DNA of 5,846 bases, taken from assembly GCA_964617715.1 (NCBI GenBank), contig CAZTZN010000257.1, positions 1 to 5,846 on the forward strand. Direction: 5' to 3'. Positions 1-5,375 of this stretch are shown here, one piece after another (the first letter of the stretch is position 1; every line of letters starts with the position of its first letter). The notes beneath the pieces were generated by a model that was not told the origin of the DNA, ran no database searches, and saw only the letters and a list, made by a program, of their open reading frames with translations. The stretch is from JALGVA01 sp964617715. Its GTDB lineage: Bacteria; Armatimonadota; Zipacnadia; Zipacnadales; UBA5352. Made by a program: the position numbers and the translations under genes.

Positions 1-249
1 CTCGGGGTGCAGCCACAGGGCGAGAGGCTGCAGCCGCGCGCACCAGCCCACGAGCTGATCATCGCCGGCGCGGCTCCCGGCGCCGACCTGGTCGAGGGCG
101 GTCACGCGCAGTCCTAACTCCGTGGCCCACCGCCAGCGTGCAACTCCGCCCTCGAGGCGATCGCGCAGGCGTGAGCGCTCGCGTGCGGTCAGCGCCTCCA
201 CCGCAGGCGGGCGGAAGAGCCTGATCGACGCGTGATCATCCAGCAGCAC
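1..249 (-). CDS. Unrecognised gene after fliJ (5' part only)
   Basis: I do not recognise this gene; 83 codons are visible and the frame is open to the window edge, so the C-terminus is missing. The start is a GTG (249-247) preceded by a strong ribosome binding site, GGAGAGGAG (266-258), 8 bases upstream and lying in the last codons of fliJ. The fliJ stop is only 5 bases before the start, so it is very probably the next gene of the flagellar-type operon. The protein begins MLLDDHASIRLFRPP, then has an Arg/Glu-rich, probably helical stretch (VEALTARERSRLRDRLEGG) followed by a tryptophan-containing part. No signal peptide or membrane segment is visible. Genes at this position in flagellar operons are often fliK or other assembly factors, but nothing here shows that. 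That it is a real gene is fairly sure; the function is unknown. Confidence 0.6.
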   Translation of the reverse strand, partial: MLLDDHASIRLFRPPAVEALTARERSRLRDRLEGGVARWRWATELGLRVTALDQVGAGSRAGDDQLVGWCARLQPLALWLHPE

Positions 250-254
250 GGGAC

Positions 255-704
255 CTACTCCTCTCCGCTGATAGCCTGCCGACTTCCGTGTTCATCGATC
301 TCCGCCTGGGCTGAGCGTTGGCGGGCGATATGCTCCTGCAACTCATGGCTGCGTGTCAGCTTCTCCACCGCCAGGCGCCGCCGACCCGCCTCGGTGAGCG
401 CGGTGATCGCCTGCTCCAATCCTGCGCGCGCCCTCTCCACCGCCTCTTGCTCTACCTGCTCGCGCCGGCGCAGCCGGTCGGCGTAGCGCTGGGCGTCGGC
501 GAGGCGCCTCGCGGTCTCGGTCCGCCCTGGTGGCGGCGTCCTCTCGGCGAGCCCGCGACGCACCTGGTTCAGGCGGGTCTGCGCCATACTTAGTGCATCC
601 CGCGCAGCCCGCACCTGTTCGTAGGCGGCCTGCTCCCGAGCCCGGGCCTGGTCGAGCACACGATGCAGTCGCTGCAGGCGGTCACGCCCGGTCGATGCGG
701 TCAC
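255..704 (-). CDS. fliJ: FliJ-like export chaperone / ATPase stalk protein
   Basis: FliJ is the small coiled-coil protein that sits in the centre of the FliI hexamer, like the gamma stalk of F-type ATPases, links it to the export gate and helps recycle chaperones. The predicted product is 149 residues, close to the usual ~147. It is almost entirely charged helix: heptad-like stretches at about 6-53 and 64-137 are separated by a short Pro/Gly break (TPPPGR, about 56-61), giving the expected antiparallel coiled coil. There are no membrane segments or cysteines. The start is GTG at 704, with GGAGGAG (718-712) 7 bases upstream inside the end of fliI; the two genes overlap by 23 bases. FliJ sequences are poorly conserved, so the call rests on length, coiled-coil character and position straight after fliI. 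Confidence 0.75.
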   Translation of the reverse strand: MTASTGRDRLQRLHRVLDQARAREQAAYEQVRAARDALSMAQTRLNQVRRGLAERTPPPGRTETARRLADAQRYADRLRRREQVEQEAVERARAGLEQAITALTEAGRRRLAVEKLTRSHELQEHIARQRSAQAEIDEHGSRQAISGEE

Positions 705-2025
705 CGATCAGCTCCTCCAGCCGTCGCAGCGTCTCATCAGGTGTCGCGCGCTCGTCGGGCGCCTGGCGCAGAAAGTCGCGGATCGGCCCGAGCAGACTCA
801 GCGCCTCGTCCACGTCGGGATTCGAACCCCGCTCGTATGCACCGATACTGATGAGATCGCGGGCGTCCTCGTATGCCGCCAGCAGATCGCGCATCCGGGA
901 CGCCTGTGCGTAGTGCCGGGGCGTGACTACCTGCCGCATCAGCCGCGAGACGCTGGCGGTGACGGCCACCGCCGGGTAGTGGTTGCGGTTCGCCAGCTCG
1001 CGCGAGAGCACGATGTGCCCGTCCAGCGTGGCGCGCACGGTGTCCGCGACCGGCTCCATCATGTCGTCGGCCTCGACCAGCACAGTGTACAGGCCGGTGA
1101 TGGTGCCCGTCTCGCCCGGCCCGGCGCGCTCCAGCAACTCGGGCAGAACCGTGAAGACCGAGGGGGGATGGCCACGCGTGGTCGGCATCTCGCCGGAGGC
1201 CAGGCCCACCTCACGCTGCGCGCGCGCCAGCCGGGTGATCGAGTCCATGAGCAGCAGCACGTCCAGCCCCTCGTCGCGGAAATGCTCCGCGATGGTGGTG
1301 GCCGTCAACCCCGCCTTCAGCCGGGCCAGTGGTGGCTGGTCGGAGGTCGCGACCACGACCACCGAGTTGGCCAGGCCGTCGCCGAGGTACTCCTCGACGA
1401 ACTGCAGCACCTCGCGACCGCGTTCACCCACCAACGCGATGATACTCACGTCGGCCGAGGTGTTGCGCGCCATCATCCCGAGCAGGATGCTCTTGCCCAC
1501 GCCCGAGCCGGCGAAGATCCCCATGCGCTGCCCCTTGCCGCAGGTCAGCAGGCCGTCAACCGAGCGCACGCCCACCCACAGCGGCTCCCGGACGCGCCGT
1601 CTGCGCATGGGCGAAGGGGCGGCGGCGCGCACCGGCCGGCGATGCTCAGCGCGGATAGGGCCGCGATCGTCGAGCGGCCTGCCCACCGCATCGATGACGC
1701 GACCGAGCAGCTCCCGGCCCACCGGCACGTGCAGCTCCTCACCGAGAGCGGTCACCCTACTGCCCGGCTCGATCCCCTCGGCGCGCCCGATGGGCAAGAG
1801 CAGGACGCGGTCGTTGCGGAAGCCGGCGACCTCGGCGATGATTGGCGGGGCGTCAGGGCCGCGGGAGATCGAACACAACTCGCCGATGCGGCAGATGGGG
1901 CCGCGTGACTCGATCGACAACCCCACGACCTCGGTCACGGTGCCGCAACGCTTGAAGACAGGCGCTGTGCGTGCCGCCTCGACGAGTCGCTCCACCCACC
2001 GGGGCTGCGGTTCGGGGCCTCTCAC
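682..2025 (-). CDS. fliI: FliI, flagellar/type III export ATPase
   Basis: This is the cytoplasmic ATPase that energises and orders substrate entry into the flagellar/type III export gate, working as a hexamer with FliH and FliJ. The product is 447 residues, normal for the family. An N-terminal beta-barrel region (to about residue 95) is followed by the F1-beta-like core: Walker A AGSGVGKS (172-179, Lys178), GERGREV (200-206) with the presumed catalytic Glu201, Walker B VLLLMD (256-261), then ITRLARAQREV and a candidate arginine finger Arg361 in SVSRLM. The C-terminal helical region contains YERGSNPDVDEA (397-408), typical of FliI/SctN. The GTG start at 2025 overlaps the fliH stop as GTGA, with GGAGG 9 bases upstream. 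All catalytic residues are present, so it should be active. FliI is preferred over SctN because of the fliH/fliJ neighbours, but the two are hard to separate by sequence alone. Confidence 0.95.
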   Translation of the reverse strand: MRGPEPQPRWVERLVEAARTAPVFKRCGTVTEVVGLSIESRGPICRIGELCSISRGPDAPPIIAEVAGFRNDRVLLLPIGRAEGIEPGSRVTALGEELHVPVGRELLGRVIDAVGRPLDDRGPIRAEHRRPVRAAAPSPMRRRRVREPLWVGVRSVDGLLTCGKGQRMGIFAGSGVGKSILLGMMARNTSADVSIIALVGERGREVLQFVEEYLGDGLANSVVVVATSDQPPLARLKAGLTATTIAEHFRDEGLDVLLLMDSITRLARAQREVGLASGEMPTTRGHPPSVFTVLPELLERAGPGETGTITGLYTVLVEADDMMEPVADTVRATLDGHIVLSRELANRNHYPAVAVTASVSRLMRQVVTPRHYAQASRMRDLLAAYEDARDLISIGAYERGSNPDVDEALSLLGPIRDFLRQAPDERATPDETLRRLEELIGDRIDRA

Positions 2026-2618
2026 GCGCGGCCGCCTCCCTCCAGCTCCTGCAGCAGCCGCGCCTGCATCTCCTCGAACTGGGTGCGCAGACGGGCATCC
2101 ACAATGCCCCGGTCGCTCTCGACCACGCAGCCACCGGGTTCGATGGAGCTGTCGGGTACCACTTCGATGGCCTCGGCCTGGTCCGGGGCCGACACGATCT
2201 CGTGCATCGCGGCCTGCAGCAATTGCGCATCCAGGGGGTGCACCCGAACCGTGATCTGCGAGGCCGACATCATTTGCTCAAGCGCCGACTCGACGGTGCG
2301 GGCGATCATGCCCGGATCGCTCATCAGCTCGCGGCGCACGATCCTGCGCGCCACCTCTACGGCGATGCGCACTACGTACGGCTGCAGCTCGACGAGCAAC
2401 TCGCGCCTCTGCTGCGCGAAGCCGCTGAGCATGGCCTGGACCAGCCGGCGCATCCGCTCGGTGTGCTCGGAGCCGGAGCCGGCGGGCTCAGCAGGTTCAA
2501 CGGTCACCTCTGCACGAGCCTCACGAACGACATCGGGCTCTCCGAGACGTCGCACCTGCAGACCGGAGCGCTCGAGCTCATCGGATCTGATGATCCGCCC
2601 CCGTCCGGCTCCGATCAT
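2022..2618 (-). CDS. fliH: FliH, ATPase-binding export stator protein
   Basis: FliH dimers bind the N-terminus of FliI, hold back its ATPase activity and tether it to the base of the export apparatus. The 198-residue product shows family features. A short N-terminal segment, GRIIRSDEL (7-15), resembles the 'RVIKGDE' start of many FliH proteins. A Pro/Glu/Ala linker (about 36-50) follows, then a helical region (52-118) with IAVEVARRIVRREL (85-98). The C-terminal domain ends in the typical pattern DSSIEPGGCVVESDRGIVDA (156-175) and a terminal amphipathic helix that binds FliI. No tryptophan is present, so the N-terminal Trp residues used for docking by some FliH proteins are absent. The ATG at 2618 overlaps the stop of the upstream gene (ATGA), and the 3' end overlaps fliI by 4 bases, so translation is probably coupled on both sides. 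Confidence 0.88.
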   Translation of the reverse strand: MIGAGRGRIIRSDELERSGLQVRRLGEPDVVREARAEVTVEPAEPAGSGSEHTERMRRLVQAMLSGFAQQRRELLVELQPYVVRIAVEVARRIVRRELMSDPGMIARTVESALEQMMSASQITVRVHPLDAQLLQAAMHEIVSAPDQAEAIEVVPDSSIEPGGCVVESDRGIVDARLRTQFEEMQARLLQELEGGGRA

Positions 2619-3445
2619 GATTCCACCAGCTTTCCCCGCAGCGCTGCGGCGATTACAGCCACAACCTCGGCATCCGGTTCCGTTGCCGCTACAGGCGGCA
2701 ACTGCTGAGCGATGACGGCCCGTACGCGGTCGCGCTGGGCATCATCGAGATGGTGTGCCACTAGGGCAACGACCTCCGGGCGCTCATCCGCTATCACGCG
2801 GCGCAGTTCATCATCGTCGAGAGATGCGAGGAAGGCGAACGGGCCGGGTTGAGGTTCAGGCTCAGGGGGCCGCCGCTCGGTACCACCCCTTCCCGACAGC
2901 AACAGCAGCGCCGCGATAATCACTACGCACCCCGCCACCGCCGCAATTGTCAGCGCCCACCCTTGCCTGCCGGCTCGCCACTTCGGTGCATCAGTGCCTG
3001 CCGTGGTCGGAGAGGAAGATGAGACCGCCACGACCGAACGCGCATAGAGCGTGTTGCCGCTGGCGTCAACGATGGTGAGGTTGCGCGCATCGAGCTCGGG
3101 GACGGCGGAGGTGATGAAATCGACGATGCCCTGCACCCAGCGAGGGTCAACCGCGTGGTCGTCGGCGAGGGTAAGCTGCGCCGCGACGCTGCGGGAAGGT
3201 GGGGAGACGTCTTCGGTCTCGCGGCTGGTGACGATGACGCGCGCTCTGTCGATGCCTACGAAACCGCTAAGAGCTCTCTCAAGAGCTCGGGCCAGGTCGT
3301 CATCGGCGCGTTCAGGCGTTCCCGGCAGCGGTCGTGACAGCAGATCGCCAAGGCTGGATCCTGACCAGCCGGAGACCAACGGCGAATCCTGCGCACTGCC
3401 CGGCGCGACCAGCAGCAACAACGCTGCCACCACGACAAGCCGCAC
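2615..3445 (-). CDS. FliF/SctJ-like ring domain plus FliG middle-domain hybrid
   Basis: This is probably a reduced basal-body ring protein joined to part of the switch protein FliG. Domains in the 276-residue product: signal peptide at 1-18 (LVVVAALLLLVAPGSA, no lipobox Cys); a linker; about 50-134 matching the second ring-building domain of FliF/SctJ (LARALE, GIDRARVIVT, VAAQLTL, ITSAVPELDARNLTIVDASGN); a transmembrane helix at 163-184; a Pro/Glu linker; and 202-249, which resembles the FliG middle domain (PFAFLASLDDDELRRVIADE, with ERPEVVALVAHHL in place of the usual EHPQTIALILSYL). The predicted topology puts the ring domain outside the cytoplasm and the FliG-like part inside. The other FliF ring domains, the FliG N domain and the FliG C torque domain are absent, and neither fliF nor fliG appears elsewhere in the window. 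The GTG start has GGAGG (3458-3454) 8 bases upstream. It is the first operon gene and overlaps fliH by 4 bases. The FliF-like part is fairly sure; the FliG-like part is moderately sure. Confidence 0.65.
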   Translation of the reverse strand: MRLVVVAALLLLVAPGSAQDSPLVSGWSGSSLGDLLSRPLPGTPERADDDLARALERALSGFVGIDRARVIVTSRETEDVSPPSRSVAAQLTLADDHAVDPRWVQGIVDFITSAVPELDARNLTIVDASGNTLYARSVVAVSSSSPTTAGTDAPKWRAGRQGWALTIAAVAGCVVIIAALLLLSGRGGTERRPPEPEPQPGPFAFLASLDDDELRRVIADERPEVVALVAHHLDDAQRDRVRAVIAQQLPPVAATEPDAEVVAVIAAALRGKLVES

Positions 3446-3563
3446 GAGGGCCCCCTCCCTCGCAATGCATAGACGGATCTTTATGGTTCACCTGATCGCT
3501 GTCGTGGGCGTGATGCTACTGGTATGATGTACGGGCGCCCCGAGCGATCATCGTGTTATCTGT
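3446..3563. other. Upstream region of the flagellar-type operon
   Basis: This 118-base gap lies between the terminator-like hairpin and the first flagellar-type gene. It holds the ribosome binding site of that gene (complement of 3451-3460, AGGGAGGGGG). If the terminator at 3574-3607 is efficient, the operon promoter should lie here, but I see no good sigma-70, sigma-28 or sigma-54 promoter on the minus strand. A plus-strand extended -10 (TGGTATGAT, 3520-3528) has no recognisable -35. An 8-bp palindrome GGGCGCCC sits at 3533-3540. Confidence 0.4.
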
Positions 3564-3607
3564 CCAACAAAATGCAGTTCGGGTCGCCGACCGGCGACCC
3601 GAACCGC
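3564..3607 (-). terminator. Strong hairpin plus U-tract, probable intrinsic terminator
   Basis: On the minus strand the arm GCGGTTCGGGTCGCC (3607-3593) pairs with GGCGACCCGAACTGC (3588-3574) around a GGTC loop. This gives 15 base pairs with a single G-U and no mismatch. It is followed at once by ATTTTGTTGG (3573-3564), a short interrupted U-tract. Read on the plus strand the stem is 12 bp, and no T-run follows it, so it is oriented for minus-strand transcripts. It would end the transcript from the promoter at 3800-3828, read-through from folC, or both. The U-tract is broken by a G, so efficiency is uncertain. Confidence 0.65.
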
Positions 3608-3662
3608 TGCACGCTCCACCCGTGGTAAGAGCTTCGACGGCTGCTGCATTGTGGCGGCGCGT

Positions 3663-3726
3663 GTGGCCCGATAATCAGCCCGGGATGCTGATTGTGCAGA
3701 CGGAGGGTGCTGCAATGTCGGGCCAC
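3663..3726. repeat. Nested inverted repeats able to form a three-way junction
   Basis: The outer arms GTGGCCCGA (3663-3671) and TCGGGCCAC (3718-3726) are perfect 9-bp complements. Between them are two more perfect hairpins: AATCAGC (3673-3679) with GCTGATT (3687-3693), loop of 7, and TGCAG (3695-3699) with CTGCA (3710-3714), loop of 10. Together they make a compact three-way junction. The loop of the second hairpin reads CACCCTCCGT on the minus strand (containing CCTCC) and ACGGAGGGTG on the plus strand (containing GGAGG). On the plus strand, extra U-G pairs extend the outer stem (3661-3662 with 3727-3728) and the first hairpin (3672 with 3694). Confidence 0.6.
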
Positions 3727-3746
3727 GTATGCTGGTTCTTATAGTA

Positions 3747-3782
3747 GTTTGTGTAGGCCGACGGGCCAAATCCTATACAAAC
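3747..3782. repeat. 11-bp inverted repeat in the AT-richer spacer
   Basis: The arms GTTTGTGTAGG (3747-3757) and CCTATACAAAC (3772-3782) flank a 14-base centre that itself contains GGCC twice. On the plus strand the single irregular pair is a G-U wobble; on the minus strand it is an A-C mismatch. No T-run follows on either strand, so it does not look like a terminator. On the minus strand it would form the first hairpin of the candidate RNA starting near 3793. Confidence 0.5.
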
Positions 3783-3799
3783 CTATCAAAGTCAAGCAT

Positions 3800-3828
3800 A
3801 GTATAGCCGGCCGCCCGTGACAAGTCAA
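3800..3828 (-). promoter_or_regulatory. Near-consensus sigma-70 promoter
   Basis: Read on the minus strand there is TTGACT (3828-3823), a 17-base spacer, then TATACT (3805-3800). Each hexamer differs from consensus at one position and the spacing is ideal. The predicted start is near 3793. No good reading frame begins just downstream, and the first gene in this direction starts 350 bases away at 3445, beyond a terminator-like hairpin. This points to a non-coding or leader transcript rather than a simple operon promoter. Confidence 0.6.
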
Positions 3829-4013
3829 GGCCTCTTCACAAATAATTGAGAAACCCATTTCCGCTTGAAATTGCTCGAGAGTACCGACGGCGACCGCTGC
3901 GGCGGCGCCACCACGACCATCGAGCCGGACATAAAACAGGGACGAATATGCGCCAAGCAAGAAATGGAGGCGGAATATCGCGGACCAGGGCCTGTCTGCG
4001 GCGTTGAAAAAGA
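3829..4013. other. Spacer downstream of folC with no supported gene
   Basis: This stretch follows the folC stop and is visibly less GC-rich than the coding regions around it in places (for example 3836-3872). A minus-strand open frame crosses it (3960-3739, TTG start), but it has no ribosome binding site, reads through the promoter and hairpin 3747-3782, and resembles nothing I know. No hairpin with a T-run follows folC directly. A small GC-rich stem with a CGCA loop can form around 3890-3905 on the minus strand, without a U-tract. Confidence 0.5.
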
Positions 4014-5375
4014 TTATTCGGGGAGATGAAGAAGCTCCAGCTCGCCGGTTGCTATGAGATCGGCGATGAGGAAGACCGAGCCGGTGACGCAGATGGCGTC
4101 ACGGGGGCCGGCAAGTTCGCGGGCGTGTTGCAGTGCCGTCTCAGGCGGCACGATAATCTCATGGCTGCGCCAGATGCCGACGGTGTGCCGGGCAAGTGTC
4201 TCGACAGGCATCGCCCGCGGCAGTGATGCCTGGGTCAGGATCACATGATCCGCCGCGGACAGCTCCGTTGCAATATCGCGCGCGGACTTGTCTTCGGAGA
4301 CGCCGAGGACCACGATCAGTCGCTCGAAACGTAGATGGCGATTGAGTGCCGATATCAGCGCTCGCGCCGACTGGCGGTTATGGGCGCAGTCAACGATCAT
4401 CCACGGGCGCGCGCCGACGACCTCAACTCGCGCCGGCCAGCGCATATTCTCGAGCCCTTCCACCAGGGCCTGTGGGGCGATCGCGAACCCATGCTCGGCG
4501 AGGCACTCACAGACCGCTGCGACGACGCTGACGTTGATGGCCTGGTGGGCCCCCGGCAGCGGTAGACGCAAAAACACCTCTTCGCCCGCGTAGCGTCCAC
4601 GCATCGGCTCGTGCAGAGCCGGCACCTCGTCGGAAGGCAGATCGTCGAGGTCCAGTGGCTGGATCTCGTCGATGACGAACGGCGATGCCATTCGCAACGG
4701 TGCCCGCAGCTCGCGTGCTACGCGTCGGATAACGGCGGTCGCCTCGGGCTGCTGAGGAGCGGACACCACCGGGACCCCGCTCTTGATAATGCCGGCCTTC
4801 TCGGTCGCGATCTGCTCGAGGGTGTCGCCGAGCACGTGCGCGTGGTCGATGCCCAAGGTGGTGATGACGGACAGCAGAGGGGTAATGACGTTGGTGGCGT
4901 CGAGGCGACCGCCCAGTCCGACTTCTATGATACACAGGTCCAGGTCCCGCTCGGCGAAGGCGAGGAACGCCATGGCGGTGCACGCCTCAAAAAAGCTGGG
5001 AGCGCGCCGACCCTCTGCCTCAACCTGCTCGACCGCCGGCCGCACTCGACCGACGAGGCGTGCCACGTCCTGCTCGGAGATGAGTGCGCCGTCGATCGCC
5101 ACACGCTCGCGCCACGACCTCAGGTGGGGTGATGTAAACAGGCCGGTGGTGTACCCGGCGGTCCGGGCCGCCGCCTCGATCATCGCCGCCACCGAGCCCT
5201 TGCCCTTGGTGCCGGCGATGTGCACCGCGTGCAGCGAGCTGTGCGGATCGCCCAGCAGCTCCATCAGCCGCCGAGTGGCGTCGAGGCTCATGCGACGGGC
5301 GAACCGCCGGTCGAGGCCGGTTCGCTCGGGGTTGGCCAGGCTCTCCAGCCACTCAACCGCCTGCCGGTAGGTCAT
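4014..5375 (-). CDS. folC: FolC, folylpolyglutamate/dihydrofolate synthase
   Basis: This Mur-ligase family enzyme adds L-glutamate to folates (folylpolyglutamate synthase) and in many bacteria also makes dihydrofolate from dihydropteroate; it acts in the cytoplasm. From the ATG at 5375 it is 453 residues, a usual length. Motifs seen: an N-terminal YRQAVEWLESL; the P-loop HIAGTKGKGS (52-61); LFTSPHL (79-85); EVGLGGRLDATN (151-162); GIDHAHVLGDTLEQIATEKAGIIK (175-198) with the expected metal-binding His178 and the Lys193 position that is carbamylated in known FolC structures; and DCAHN (329-333) opening the C-terminal glutamate-binding domain. All key motifs are intact. The start is uncertain: ATG 5390 or the GTG before it is in frame and closer to a GAGGAGG about 15 bases upstream, but 5375 fits the family N-terminus. 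It overlaps the upstream transporter gene by 23 bases (38 from 5390). Whether it has one or both activities cannot be told from the sequence. Confidence 0.93.
   Translation of the reverse strand: MTYRQAVEWLESLANPERTGLDRRFARRMSLDATRRLMELLGDPHSSLHAVHIAGTKGKGSVAAMIEAAARTAGYTTGLFTSPHLRSWRERVAIDGALISEQDVARLVGRVRPAVEQVEAEGRRAPSFFEACTAMAFLAFAERDLDLCIIEVGLGGRLDATNVITPLLSVITTLGIDHAHVLGDTLEQIATEKAGIIKSGVPVVSAPQQPEATAVIRRVARELRAPLRMASPFVIDEIQPLDLDDLPSDEVPALHEPMRGRYAGEEVFLRLPLPGAHQAINVSVVAAVCECLAEHGFAIAPQALVEGLENMRWPARVEVVGARPWMIVDCAHNRQSARALISALNRHLRFERLIVVLGVSEDKSARDIATELSAADHVILTQASLPRAMPVETLARHTVGIWRSHEIIVPPETALQHARELAGPRDAICVTGSVFLIADLIATGELELLHLPE

Larger units (their letters stand above)
3567..3793 (-). 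ncRNA. Candidate structured RNA between folC and the flagellar-type operon
   Basis: A minus-strand transcript starting about 7 bases past the -10 box (near 3793) and ending at the terminator-like hairpin (near 3567) would be about 225 nt. It has no convincing reading frame: the longest open frame in it starts with TTG and lacks a proper ribosome binding site. It contains three separate pairing elements: 3747-3782, the three-way-junction block 3663-3726, and the terminator stem. It matches no RNA class that I can recognise (not tRNA, tmRNA, 6S or SRP RNA). It could be a small RNA, a terminated leader/attenuator for the flagellar-type operon, or only the 3' end of the folC transcript. Several stem-edge pairs are G-U on the plus strand but A-C on the minus strand, which argues weakly for the opposite strand. 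Confidence 0.35.

Noticed and set aside
817..836. Minus-strand CGGGGTTCGAATCCCG looks like the T-arm of a tRNA.
   Set aside because: It encodes the conserved FliI residues ERGSNPD in frame, and no acceptor, D or anticodon arms surround it.
913..2254. Long plus-strand open frames (913-1908 and 983-2254).
   Set aside because: They lie antisense to fliI and fliH, whose protein motifs are unmistakable; the plus-strand translations are low-complexity and typical of GC-rich antisense frames.
3270..3296. Repeated AAGAGCTC motif inside the FliF/FliG-like gene.
   Set aside because: It simply encodes the repeated ERAL residues of a helix in the ring domain and shows no sign of mobility or regulation.
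3553..3744. Plus-strand 63-codon open frame ending at the TAG at 3742.
   Set aside because: Its GTG start has no ribosome binding site, and it runs through the terminator hairpin and nested repeats; only the last nine codons have a plausible start of their own.
3747..3782. Integron attC site or insertion-sequence end.
   Set aside because: The RYYYAAC/GTTRRRY arms of attC are not matched, and no transposase or target duplication is visible.
3739..3960. Minus-strand 73-codon open frame starting with TTG.
   Set aside because: It has no ribosome binding site, runs through the promoter and an inverted repeat, and resembles no known protein.
3445..4013. Known riboswitch (for example cyclic di-GMP) ahead of a flagellar operon.
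   Set aside because: The core sequences of the cyclic di-GMP riboswitch classes that I could recall are not present in this spacer on either strand.
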